A DNA stretch of 34,292 bases from Bacillota bacterium (GCA_012799255.1 JAAZLQ010000399.1:1-34292), one strand, 5' to 3'. Counted from the stretch's first letter, positions 1 through 7,449 are shown. A program made the numbers and translations. Notes: generated by a model from the letters alone, not told the origin.

Positions 1-67
1 TTAGCACCGCTTGTAGAGAAAGAATATACTGATAGGAGATTCTAAGACTATCAGGGGGGTTACAGTG

Positions 68-1132
68 ATGCGGATTCGTAAGCTCTTTGCTGGCAGCAAT
101 AGCGCTAAGGGGTTTTATTCCCTCTTCCACAATATCATTGGACCAGATGCTAAGAAAGTGTATCTTCTGAAAGGTGGACCTGGAACCGGGAAAGCCTCTT
201 TTATGCGCACGATTGCGGATGAACTAAGAGAGGAAGGATTGGAACAGGAGTTGTTTTTCTGCAGTTCCGACTCCAGATCATTAGATGCTGTCACCTTTCC
301 TGAGCTGGGTGTGGCTTTAGTTGACGCAACGTCTCCCCACACTCAAGATGCCAAATGGCCAGGTTGTAGAGACGAACTCGTTTGTCTGGGTAATTTTTGG
401 TCGTCCAAGGAACTAGAAAAAAAACGGGTAGAGATTGTTGAGGCTGGATTGGCTAAAGCATCCTATTTCGCCCAGGCCTTTCGCTATTTTGCCGCTGCAC
501 TATTTATCGAAGAGAATATGGCATCACGTAATTCCAAACACAAAAGGGATGTCCTGGAAGAAGTAGGAGTAATCTTGGCCGAACTACAAGGAGCGAGGAA
601 AAGCCCGCGCACTTGGCCGACGAAGGCCAGGCATCTTTTTGCCTCGGCCCTTACACCAGAAGGTTATGTGAGCCAGATTGAAGAGCTAGTAGCGGACTAT
701 TCAAACCGCTATATCTTAACTGGCTTGGTGGGCACAGGTAAATCTGAGTATTTGGACCTAATTCTCACTCACGGAGAGTTGGCCGGGTTAACGATCGAGG
801 TGTATCACTATCCGCTTAATCCCGAAAAAATACTCCATTTACTTGTCCCTGAACTGGGTTTAGCGGTGCTCACGGCAAACGAGTTGGAGCCTTTGGCCCA
901 TCTAAGCGGACGCAGAATTGATTGCGGGCATGGACAGGAGAATCACTCTAATGCAACAGATCAGAGGCTGTTTCGGGAACTCATCGACCTAGGCATCAAG
1001 GCCCTCCAAGATGCCCAGGCAAGCCATGCGTCAGTAGAAACCTATTATGCCCAGTCCATGGACTTTAGTGCAGTTAATCAGCTTCGTGAAAGACTTACAA
1101 AAGAGATTTTGAGCTACAGAAACCGCTCTTGA
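68..1132 (+). CDS. Two-P-loop ATPase of unknown role (PRK06851-like)
   Basis: A soluble protein of about 354 residues with two P-loop modules. The first is GGPGTGKAS at residues 37-45 (counting from the GTG at 65) and the second is GLVGTGKS at 220-227. This two-module layout matches a poorly characterised Firmicutes ATPase family often annotated as PRK06851; its substrate is not known. In the first P-loop the usual Ser/Thr after the invariant Lys is Ala, so magnesium coordination there may be weakened, while the second P-loop is intact. GTG at 65 and ATG at 68 are both possible starts. I prefer ATG 68, because the AGGGGGG ribosome binding site at about 53-59 is better spaced from it. The 3' end overlaps the convergent queT gene by 19 bases. 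Family assignment is from memory of the motif layout, so moderate. Confidence 0.7.
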   Translation: MRIRKLFAGSNSAKGFYSLFHNIIGPDAKKVYLLKGGPGTGKASFMRTIADELREEGLEQELFFCSSDSRSLDAVTFPELGVALVDATSPHTQDAKWPGCRDELVCLGNFWSSKELEKKRVEIVEAGLAKASYFAQAFRYFAAALFIEENMASRNSKHKRDVLEEVGVILAELQGARKSPRTWPTKARHLFASALTPEGYVSQIEELVADYSNRYILTGLVGTGKSEYLDLILTHGELAGLTIEVYHYPLNPEKILHLLVPELGLAVLTANELEPLAHLSGRRIDCGHGQENHSNATDQRLFRELIDLGIKALQDAQASHASVETYYAQSMDFSAVNQLRERLTKEILSYRNRS

Positions 1133-1566
1133 TTCTTTTGCACAAACCGTAACAAAGGGATACCTAGGCCAAGGATAACCACGCTTTGGCCAATTCCTAT
1201 GCTCAAAACAATAGGCCAGTAGGGAAGATCAAAAATAAGACGTAAATATGCGCTAACTAAAAAAGCATTGAGAACTATGGGAGCAGCATAGCCAGCAACC
1301 CGACCCCGATAACGGTACGTGAAGTATGATGCAATTAGGCTAACAAGGCTTCCTCCGAATATGTCCCACGGGCCTTGTCCTCCAAGAATATTGGCAAGCA
1401 AAGCGCCCACATAAATTCCGCCAATGGCCTCGGGAAAGACCATCGGAAGAAGGGTTAACGCTTCTGCTATCCGAAACTGGATAGGACCAAAGCTGGCAAA
1501 TTGGAATGCAAAGACTAAGACAATGTAGGCTGCGGCAATAATACCTGCCCTAGCTAAACGGTTCAT
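1114..1566 (-). CDS. queT: QueT-family ECF transporter S component
   Basis: A 150-residue, very hydrophobic protein with about five membrane segments. The stretches FGPIQFRIAEALTLLP and FPEAIGGIYVGALLANILGG are typical of the QueT family. These proteins are the substrate-binding components of energy-coupling-factor transporters and are thought to import queuosine precursors such as preQ1; the shared ECF energising module is not in this window. The ATG start is preceded by AAGGAGG with good spacing. The gene diverges from ychF with only 49 bases between start codons. Many queT genes carry a preQ1 riboswitch, but the leader here would be too short for one. Family call is strong; the substrate is inferred from the family. 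Confidence 0.88.
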   Translation of the reverse strand: MNRLARAGIIAAAYIVLVFAFQFASFGPIQFRIAEALTLLPMVFPEAIGGIYVGALLANILGGQGPWDIFGGSLVSLIASYFTYRYRGRVAGYAAPIVLNAFLVSAYLRLIFDLPYWPIVLSIGIGQSVVILGLGIPLLRFVQKNQERFL

Positions 1567-1587
1567 ATGTTGTCCTCCTTCCGTCTT

Positions 1588-1616
1588 AGTTTACCTGGTT
1601 ATGGAGGTGAAATCAA
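1588..1616 (-). promoter_or_regulatory. Candidate sigma-A promoter for queT
   Basis: On the reverse strand TTGATT (1611-1616) and TAAACT (1588-1593) are separated by 17 bases, four of six matches in each hexamer. The promoter lies in the short gap between queT and ychF, and its -35 box touches the ychF start codon. The predicted transcript would begin just ahead of the queT ribosome binding site. Found by eye. Confidence 0.45.
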
Positions 1617-2683
1617 TGGCACTTAGTATTGGAATTATCGGTCTACCTAATGTGGGAAAATCCACCGTGTTTAACGCTCTTACCAAATTGGAGGTTCCTG
1701 CGTTAAACTACCCTTTTTGTACCATCGAACCAAATCAAGGAGTTGTGCTGATCCCTGATGAACGCTTGGCGGCTCTGGCCGAAATTAGCCGACCCGAGAT
1801 TCTAACGGGGGCTACCATTGAGTTTGTGGACATTGCCGGCTTAGTAAAAGGGGCCAGTAAAGGTGAGGGGTTAGGTAATCAGTTCTTAGGTCACATCAGA
1901 GAAGTGGATGCCCTAGTTCATGTGGTCCGCTTCTTTGCCGCTGACGATGTGGTGAACACCATGGGTGACATTAATCCGGTGAGGGATGTGCAAATTATTG
2001 ATCTGGAGTTGATCCTGGCTGACTTGGCTACTGTTGAAAAGCGCCACGAGCGTACCACCCGACTCTTAAAAACAGGTGAGAAAAAATATAAGGAAGAATT
2101 GGAACTTTTGGAAGAATACAAAAACAACTTAGAACGAGGGATACCACTTCGCAGGACTTCTCTTCCTCCCTTCCCTGACCTTCCCCTCCTGTCTGCTAAG
2201 CCAGTAATGTATGTACTTAACACTGGTGAAGGCGAAGCTTCCATGGACCCTGGTTTACAGGATTGGGCTGCCGCAGAGGGAGCTGAGGTCGTTCCAATAT
2301 CGGCTGATTTTGAAAGGGAGCTTACTAGACTTGAACCTGAAGAAGCCGCGCTCTTCCTCGCCGAAGCACATATGGACAAGCCTGCACTACACCGTTTGGT
2401 GGAAGCGGGTGTTCGACTTTTGGATCTGATAACTTTTTATACTATTAAGGGAAATGAAACCAGATCTTGGATTATTTCCCGGGGAATGTTAGCACCTCAA
2501 GCCGCGGGTCGCATCCATACAGATATGGAGCGAGGATTCATTCGCGCAGAGGTAATCCCCTGGGAAATTTTGGTAAAAGTAGGTTCTGTACAAGCATGTC
2601 GTGATAAGGGACTTCAACGTATTGAAGGTAAGGATTATGCTGTCAATGATGGAGATGTCATTTTTTTCCGTTTCAATATTTGA
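1616..2683 (+). CDS. ychF: Ribosome-associated P-loop ATPase YchF (Obg family)
   Basis: A 355-residue YchF/OLA1 protein. The G1 loop GLPNVGKST is at residues 9-17 and the G3 region reads DIAGLVKGASKGEGLG. The base-recognition motif is VLNTGEGE in place of NKxD, which in this family goes with ATP rather than GTP preference. The C-terminal 85 or so residues form a TGS-like domain ending VNDGDVIFFRFNI. YchF binds ribosomes and is linked to translation quality control and stress responses. ATG 1616 is chosen over ATG 1601 because GGAGGTGA at 1603-1610 sits correctly before it and the protein then begins MALSIGIIG, as in homologues. Length is close to the usual 360-366. The stop codon lies inside the -35 box of the rpsF promoter. 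Confidence 0.95.
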   Translation: MALSIGIIGLPNVGKSTVFNALTKLEVPALNYPFCTIEPNQGVVLIPDERLAALAEISRPEILTGATIEFVDIAGLVKGASKGEGLGNQFLGHIREVDALVHVVRFFAADDVVNTMGDINPVRDVQIIDLELILADLATVEKRHERTTRLLKTGEKKYKEELELLEEYKNNLERGIPLRRTSLPPFPDLPLLSAKPVMYVLNTGEGEASMDPGLQDWAAAEGAEVVPISADFERELTRLEPEEAALFLAEAHMDKPALHRLVEAGVRLLDLITFYTIKGNETRSWIISRGMLAPQAAGRIHTDMERGFIRAEVIPWEILVKVGSVQACRDKGLQRIEGKDYAVNDGDVIFFRFNI

Positions 2684-2708
2684 CTTCGCTCTAGACCAAT
2701 GATATAAT
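2680..2708 (+). promoter_or_regulatory. Sigma-A promoter of rpsF-ssb-rpsR
   Basis: TTGACT (2680-2685), a 17-base spacer and TATAAT (2703-2708): five of six and six of six consensus matches. The -35 box overlaps the ychF stop codon. It lies about 60 bases before the rpsF start and is the obvious promoter of the ribosomal protein operon. Confidence 0.88.
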
Positions 2709-2720
2709 TGGGTTTGCCCT

Positions 2721-2741
2721 GCCCCAGGCTTGACTTGGGGC
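2721..2741 (+). promoter_or_regulatory. Hairpin in the rpsF leader, possible S6:S18 control site
   Basis: GCCCCAGG at 2721-2728 pairs with CTTGGGGC at 2734-2741 (eight pairs including one G-U, loop of five) in the 5' leader of rpsF. In many bacteria S6 and S18 repress their own operon by binding an rpsF leader structure. I could not confirm the conserved S6:S18 motif here, so the regulatory role is an inference from position; the hairpin itself is clear. Confidence 0.4.
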
Positions 2742-2770
2742 CATATGTCCAGAGGGGAGGTGAAGCTACG

Positions 2771-3061
2771 GTGCGAAAATATGAGCTAATGGTTATCTTT
2801 GTCCCACAACTAGATGAAGAGAGTTTAGCTGCCCAGATCGAAAAGACTCAAGGTCTGATTACTGGTGTAGGTGGCGAGATCGAGAAGGTTGACCAGTGGG
2901 GTAAACGCCGGTTTGCTTATGAAATCAATGATAACACCGAAGGCTTCTATGTGGTGATCGACTTTAAAGCAGAAAGCGGAGCGACTTCCGAGGTCGAACG
3001 AATTCTAAAGATCACCGATGAAGTCGTGCGTTATCTGCTCGTTCGAAGAGACGAAGAATGA
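2771..3061 (+). CDS. rpsF: 30S ribosomal protein bS6
   Basis: A 96-residue S6 protein of normal length that binds next to S18 on the platform of the small subunit. It begins VRKYELMVIFVPQLDEE and contains the typical stretch QWGKRRFAYEINDNTEGFYV. GTG 2771 is the start: GGAGGTGA at 2756-2763 lies seven bases before it, and the reading frame upstream (an in-frame TTG at 2708) is leader sequence without S6 similarity. First gene of rpsF-ssb-rpsR, transcribed from the promoter at 2680-2708; ssb follows after 15 bases. Confidence 0.96.
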   Translation: MRKYELMVIFVPQLDEESLAAQIEKTQGLITGVGGEIEKVDQWGKRRFAYEINDNTEGFYVVIDFKAESGATSEVERILKITDEVVRYLLVRRDEE

Positions 3062-3076
3062 GCAAAGGAGTGACGT

Positions 3077-3466
3077 GTGGTGTTAAACAAGGTTATTCTT
3101 ATTGGGCGACTCGTAGCTGATCCACAATTGCGTTATACTCAGAATGGTACAGCAGTGACCAACTTCACACTTGCAGTGGATCGACCCTTCGTCAGCCAAA
3201 GTGGCGAAAGGGAAGCGGATTTCATTGATATCGTGACCTGGCGCAAACAGGCGGAGATTTGTGCAGACCATCTGAACAAGGGACGCTTGGTTGCAGTAGA
3301 AGGACGTTTGCAGATCCGATCCTATGATGACCAAAATGGCATTAGAAGAAAGGCCGCCGAAATTGTGGCCGATCAAGTGCGATTTTTGGATCGTGCACGT
3401 GATGCCGGATCCGATGAATCAGCAGATGGACCGCCCGAACCGGAGTTTGATGACATTCCGTTCTAA
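3077..3466 (+). CDS. ssb: Single-stranded DNA-binding protein
   Basis: A 129-residue SSB, shorter than the usual 150-180 because the linker between domains is brief. Residues 1 to about 105 form the OB fold, opening NKVILIGRLVADPQLRYTQNG and continuing through DFIDIVTWRKQAE. The acidic C-terminal tip ends EFDDIPF, the conserved tail that recruits replication and repair proteins. GTG 3077 and GTG 3080 are both plausible after the AAAGGAG at 3064-3070. It sits between rpsF and rpsR, its classic location in Firmicutes, and is probably cotranscribed with them. Confidence 0.95.
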   Translation: MVLNKVILIGRLVADPQLRYTQNGTAVTNFTLAVDRPFVSQSGEREADFIDIVTWRKQAEICADHLNKGRLVAVEGRLQIRSYDDQNGIRRKAAEIVADQVRFLDRARDAGSDESADGPPEPEFDDIPF

Positions 3467-3490
3467 TCAGATTGGTTTGGAGGCGAGATA

Positions 3491-3721
3491 ATGGCTAGAG
3501 AAAGAGGTCGTAGAGGCAGAAGAAAAGTTTGCTCTTTCTGCGTCGATAAGATTGAACATATCGACTACAAAGAGGTTGGTCGTCTACGCCGCTATGTTAC
3601 AGAGCGCGGTAAGATTTTACCCCGCCGCATTTCTGGTAACTGCGCGAAGCATCAACGACAGCTAACAACTGCGATCAAACGTGCCCGTTACGTGGCAATG
3701 ATGCCTTATACGATTGACTAA
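3491..3721 (+). CDS. rpsR: 30S ribosomal protein bS18, zinc-type
   Basis: A 76-residue S18 with the conserved core [22 protein letters not shown]. It carries CSFC at residues 14-17 and a later CAKH (residues 51-54), which together look like a zinc-binding (C+) form; zinc binding is inferred from the residues. S18 pairs with S6 in the small-subunit platform. The ATG is preceded by GGAGGCGA. It is the last gene of the rpsF operon and is followed at once by an intrinsic terminator. Confidence 0.96.
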   Translation: MARERGRRGRRKVCSFCVDKIEHIDYKEVGRLRRYVTERGKILPRRISGNCAKHQRQLTTAIKRARYVAMMPYTID

Positions 3722-3727
3722 ACATTT

Positions 3728-3752
3728 AGGAGCAGCGTAGCTGCTCCTTTTT
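3728..3752 (+). terminator. Intrinsic terminator after rpsR
   Basis: AGGAGCAGC (3728-3736), loop GTA, GCTGCTCCT (3740-3748), then a run of T residues to 3752: a nine-pair GC-rich stem. It closes the rpsF-ssb-rpsR transcript. Only 25 bases separate it from yybS and I see no promoter there, so yybS may rely partly on read-through. Confidence 0.9.
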
Positions 3753-3777
3753 AGAATGTAAATAAGAGGGTGGATTA

Positions 3778-4752
3778 ATGAAAACGCGTTCGTTGACTGA
3801 AGGGGCTATGCTAGCAGCCCTTACCGTGATCTTGACCATGATCAGCCATTACTTAGGGATTCCGTCTATCATTGTCCCAGTGCCCTTAATGCTCCTTGTT
3901 TACCGGCAAGGTTTTCGTTGGGGAATTATTACTGCCTTTGTGGCTGCCATTGTCACCGCTTTAGTTGCAGGACATGTTTTCGCGGGACTTTCCATCATCA
4001 TTTGGGGTTTTGTTGGCGTAGCAGTTGGGATGGCCCTCAGAGAGAAGTTTTCCTTCCCCAAGTTAATGGGTGTAGGCATTTTTTCTAATTTAGTGGTAAT
4101 TGGTCTCAATGTTCTACTCTACTCTTTGATCTTTGGAACCAATATGTTTACAGATTTAATGAAGATGCTGGTACAAAGTATCGAAATGGCTATGGAGACT
4201 TCCCAGAGCTTAGGTGTGGCGGCTGACGCTCTAGTGCTCTATGAGAGTCTCTTGGAGTTTGTACCCTTCTTCTTTAAGTGGGGCTTGCCCGCACTATTAC
4301 TTGTTTACTCTGTGGCTATGAGTTATATTAATCTAGCAGTGTTGCGTGTGGTCCTTAAGCGGATGGGCGACTCATCCATGCTCTGGATTGCGCCCTTTAC
4401 TACCTGGCGACTCCATCCGATATTTTCCATCTTGTTCTTTTTTGGGATGATCGTCACAACCGTTTCGCAGTCGGGCACTATTCCAAGCTGGTTGCAGCTG
4501 CTCGGTGTGAACCTATTTATTATAATGGTTCAGGCCTATGTTATTATGGGTATTAGTTTAGTCTGGTTCTACTTTAAGAAACGGAACACTCCGGTGTTCT
4601 TACGGGTTATCTTTGTCTTCTTGGTCTTTACTTGGCAGTTTTTGCTTATGGCCCTGCTAATTTTAGCCTTAGCAGATGGGGTCTTCGATTTTCGCAGGTT
4701 AACCGCTGTCAAAGAGGAAGCGGAAGAGATAGCAGTGGAAGAAAACGATTAG
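3778..4752 (+). CDS. yybS: YybS-family membrane protein (DUF2232)
   Basis: A 324-residue integral membrane protein with about eight hydrophobic segments. It starts MKTRSLTEGAMLAALTVIL, a typical opening for this family, and ends in an acidic tail rich in Glu. Its position between rpsR and rplI matches yybS in Bacillus and many Clostridia. The fold resembles substrate-binding subunits of ECF transporters, but no substrate is established. The ATG is preceded by GAGGGTGG. In most relatives the c-di-AMP phosphodiesterase gene gdpP (yybT) follows; here rplI comes directly after 21 bases. Confidence 0.88.
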   Translation: MKTRSLTEGAMLAALTVILTMISHYLGIPSIIVPVPLMLLVYRQGFRWGIITAFVAAIVTALVAGHVFAGLSIIIWGFVGVAVGMALREKFSFPKLMGVGIFSNLVVIGLNVLLYSLIFGTNMFTDLMKMLVQSIEMAMETSQSLGVAADALVLYESLLEFVPFFFKWGLPALLLVYSVAMSYINLAVLRVVLKRMGDSSMLWIAPFTTWRLHPIFSILFFFGMIVTTVSQSGTIPSWLQLLGVNLFIIMVQAYVIMGISLVWFYFKKRNTPVFLRVIFVFLVFTWQFLLMALLILALADGVFDFRRLTAVKEEAEEIAVEEND

Positions 4753-4773
4753 ATTTGGAAAGGTGGGGTTTTC

Positions 4774-5220
4774 GTGAAGGTAATTCTACAAAAAGATGTG
4801 AAGAACATTGGAAAAAAGGGCGATGTAGTGGAAGTCGCTGAGGGTTATGGTCGCAATTTCCTTTTGCCTCGTGGATTGGCTGTAGAAGCGAGCTCTGGCA
4901 ATCTGCGTCAGGTGGCCCAGCAGAAGCAGGTCGAATCTGCCAAGGCTGAGCGTGAGCTTAAGGACGCAGAGCAAATTGGGGCGAAAATAAAGGGGCAAAA
5001 ATTACAAGTTAAGGCCAAGGTGGGCGAAGGGGGCAAGCTTTTTGGCTCTATCACCACGCAAGAGGTCGCAGATCAGCTTCGGAAACAGTTCTCGGTAGAA
5101 ATTGACAAGAGGAAGATTGAACTGAAAGAGCCAATAAAGAGCCTGGGAACACACTCAATTGTGGTTAAGGTTCATCCCAAAGTTCATGTGCCCGTCACAG
5201 TGAACGTTGAGGCCGAATAG
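4774..5220 (+). CDS. rplI: 50S ribosomal protein bL9
   Basis: A 148-residue L9 of normal length. The N-terminal domain opens MKVILQKDVKNIGKKGDVVE and includes GYGRNFLLPRGLAVEAS. A long charged helix (about residues 45-75) leads to the C-terminal domain with GGKLFGSITTQEVADQL. L9 bridges neighbouring ribosomes from the base of the L1 stalk and supports reading-frame maintenance. The start is GTG, preceded by AAAGGTGGGG. It lies between yybS and lonC, probably in one transcript. Confidence 0.97.
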   Translation: MKVILQKDVKNIGKKGDVVEVAEGYGRNFLLPRGLAVEASSGNLRQVAQQKQVESAKAERELKDAEQIGAKIKGQKLQVKAKVGEGGKLFGSITTQEVADQLRKQFSVEIDKRKIELKEPIKSLGTHSIVVKVHPKVHVPVTVNVEAE

Positions 5221-5258
5221 CCACAAGAGTATTACTTATATCTGGAGGGTCATCCCCA

Positions 5259-7175
5259 TTGGGTACAAAACTTTCACAACAACAATCAAATAAAGATCTC
5301 TCACTGGAAAAGCATGTTTCAGCACTAATGACTATATTAGCTGAAGTACACGGGGAGGATCAGTTGGTTCTGAAGGCTGGAAAACTTGATTCTTTGGAAC
5401 TGATGCAATCGGAAAAAATCGAAGATCGCATTTTAGCTTTAGAGCGCCTTGTGCACGAAGATCCCACAATTACTGAACAGAGGGATCCTGAGGAGGCAAG
5501 CGAAGTCCTCAACGATTTGGAGGACTATTTAGCCGAGCTATTAGCCAAGCGCACTGTGGAGGATAAGTTAGAACAAAAGATCAGTGCCAAGATGCAAGAG
5601 CGCCATATTGAGTATATCAAGGAAATCCGAATGCAGGTGCTCAATGAGGAAGCGGGTCCAGATAATGCCCAGACTCTAAAGAAATATGCTGAACTGGAGC
5701 TGTTAGAGCAGCGTAGTCTGTCTAAATCTAGCTCTGACTTAATGCGGCCTCAAGCTTTAGAAGAAGTGGTCGGTCAAGAAGATGCCATTAAGTCACTTTT
5801 AACCAAGCTAAGCTCGCCGTTTCCCCAGCATATTTTGCTATACGGACCTCCGGGTGTGGGCAAGACTACTGTTGCCCGCTTAGCTTTGCAGTACGCTAAA
5901 ACCAAGGAATACACGCCCTTCTCTGAGGATGCCCCTTTTGTGGAAGTGGACGGGACAACCCTCCGCTGGGATCCTAGAGAAGTCACTAACCCCCTCTTGG
6001 GCTCAGTCCATGATCCCATTTATCAGGGAGCCAAAAGGGATTTAGCTGATGGTGCGGTGCCTGAGCCAAAGTTGGGTTTGGTTACGGATGCCCATGGTGG
6101 CGTACTGTTTATTGATGAAATCGGGGAGATGGATCCGGTTCTGCAAAATAAGCTTTTAAAGGTGCTAGAAGATAAACGGGTGGTTTTCGAATCCTCCTAT
6201 TATGATCCCCATGATCCCCAGATTCCCAAGTATATACATCAGATTTTTTCTAAAGGAGCTCCCGCTGACTTCGTACTAATTGGAGCCACAACCAGGGACC
6301 CTTCAGAAATTAGTCCTGCTTTTCGCTCCCGCTGTGCGGAAGTGTTTTTCAATCCACTCACACCGCCTGATATTGTAGAGATCGTCAGTTCTGCAGCTCA
6401 GCGCCTGGGGGCCAAGTTAGAAGACGGAGTGGCCGATTTGGTGGCCGAATATACCATCGAAGGACGGAGGGCCACAAGATTACTATCGGATGCTTATGGG
6501 GTTGCTCTTTATCGGGGTGAAGGTGAACAGAGTGAGATTGTGGTTACCAGGGCAGACATGCAGGACGTAATTCAATCGGCCCGTTTAAGTTCCTATGTGC
6601 AGACCAAAGCGTCGCCAAAGAGGGAAGTGGGACGAGTGCTAGGCTTAGGTGTCAGTGGGTATGTAGGTTCCATTTTAGAAATTGAAGCTGTGGCGTTTCC
6701 CAGCAAAGAACCAGGTAAGGGCACAGTTCGTTTTAATGATACGGCTGGAAGCATGGCTAAGGACAGTGTCTTTAACGCTGCATCTGTTTTTCGTATGCTC
6801 ACCGGTGAAGAATTGAGCAGCTTTGATGTGCATGTGAATGTGGTTGGCGGAGGAAACATTGACGGTCCTTCCGCAGGTGTGGCAATTCTCGCTGCCATAA
6901 TAAGTGCAGTGAAGGGGCTCCCAGTTCCACAGGACATTGCTGTTACGGGCGAGATCTCATTACGGGGTAAGGTAAAGCCTGTGGGTGGTTTACATGCAAA
7001 GATCTATGGTGCCAAACAAAGTGGGGTTAAGAAAGTGTTTGCACCCCATGATAACTTGGACAATCTTCCCCGTTTTACTGAGGGTGTACAAGTGATTCCT
7101 ATTGAACATGTGGCAGAGTTTTTATGCCATATTTTCCCTGGAGAGTTCCAGGACTGCTTGTCCATAGCAAACTAG
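5259..7175 (+). CDS. lonC: Sporulation-associated ATP-dependent Lon protease LonC
   Basis: A 638-residue Lon-type protease. Residues 1-160 are a helical, charged N-terminal region that does not look like the LonA substrate domain. The AAA+ module has GPPGVGKTT at 196-204 and LFIDEIGEMD at 283-292. The protease domain has the catalytic serine in DGPSAGVA (Ser538) and lysine in GGLHAKIYGAK (Lys581), so the Ser-Lys dyad is intact. Length, architecture and location after rplI fit LonC, a LonB-like family confined to a subset of spore formers and presumed to act in sporulation; direct functional data are scarce. Start is TTG 5259, eight bases after GGAGGGT. A hairpin that may be a terminator follows. 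Confidence 0.88.
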   Translation: MGTKLSQQQSNKDLSLEKHVSALMTILAEVHGEDQLVLKAGKLDSLELMQSEKIEDRILALERLVHEDPTITEQRDPEEASEVLNDLEDYLAELLAKRTVEDKLEQKISAKMQERHIEYIKEIRMQVLNEEAGPDNAQTLKKYAELELLEQRSLSKSSSDLMRPQALEEVVGQEDAIKSLLTKLSSPFPQHILLYGPPGVGKTTVARLALQYAKTKEYTPFSEDAPFVEVDGTTLRWDPREVTNPLLGSVHDPIYQGAKRDLADGAVPEPKLGLVTDAHGGVLFIDEIGEMDPVLQNKLLKVLEDKRVVFESSYYDPHDPQIPKYIHQIFSKGAPADFVLIGATTRDPSEISPAFRSRCAEVFFNPLTPPDIVEIVSSAAQRLGAKLEDGVADLVAEYTIEGRRATRLLSDAYGVALYRGEGEQSEIVVTRADMQDVIQSARLSSYVQTKASPKREVGRVLGLGVSGYVGSILEIEAVAFPSKEPGKGTVRFNDTAGSMAKDSVFNAASVFRMLTGEELSSFDVHVNVVGGGNIDGPSAGVAILAAIISAVKGLPVPQDIAVTGEISLRGKVKPVGGLHAKIYGAKQSGVKKVFAPHDNLDNLPRFTEGVQVIPIEHVAEFLCHIFPGEFQDCLSIAN

Positions 7176-7196
7176 ATCTAACCAAGAGTTGAGCAC

Positions 7197-7228
7197 AACC
7201 GGCTGCGTAATTGCGAAGCAGTCGGTTT
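7197..7228 (+). terminator. Probable terminator after lonC
   Basis: AACCGGCTGC (7197-7206) pairs with GCAGTCGGTT (7218-7227), ten pairs with one G-U and an 11-base loop. The T tract after it is short (TTTGTTC), so termination efficiency is uncertain. It separates the yybS-rplI-lonC group from mgtE. Confidence 0.55.
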
Positions 7229-7243
7229 GTTCACGCCTCGGAA

Positions 7244-7272
7244 TTGCAGGCAGTAGTGAATTCATGTAGACT
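7244..7272 (+). promoter_or_regulatory. Weak candidate promoter for the mgtE leader
   Basis: TTGCAG (7244-7249), 17 bases, TAGACT (7267-7272): three and four of six matches. It is placed correctly to transcribe the structured leader that follows, but the match is modest. Confidence 0.3.
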
Positions 7273-7290
7273 AAGGATAGACTAAATAAG

Positions 7291-7449
7291 AAGGGAGAGA
7301 GATGGGTGGATAGCGATTGTTCTTGTAGAAAAACGAACAATGACGACGAAGAGTGGCCATTAAGATGTGGGTTTTTGCCCATCTCTACTGCCCTCCGTTT
7401 GTGACGTGCAATTGTTCGTTTTTATACTCCAAAAAAAATTGAAGGAGGA
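7291..7449 (+). promoter_or_regulatory. Structured mgtE leader with alternative helices
   Basis: About 160 bases before mgtE hold several pairable segments. An outer helix joins AGAGATGGG (7298-7306) to CCCATCTCT (7378-7386), with AGGG/CCCT pairing beyond it. ATTGTTC (7316-7322) pairs with GAACAAT (7335-7341). That second strand, extended to the 13 bases 7329-7341, is also perfectly complementary to 7411-7423 (ATTGTTCGTTTTT), whose last five bases are a T run. The two pairings exclude each other, as in riboswitches and attenuators. AAGGAGGA at 7442-7449 is the mgtE ribosome binding site. MgtE genes are often under the Mg2+-sensing M-box, but I do not see that conserved core here. Ligand and mechanism are unknown. 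Confidence 0.55.

Noticed and set aside
1918..2379. Reverse-strand frame of 153 codons inside ychF
   Set aside because: Shadow of ychF with Ser/Arg-rich, domain-free sequence.
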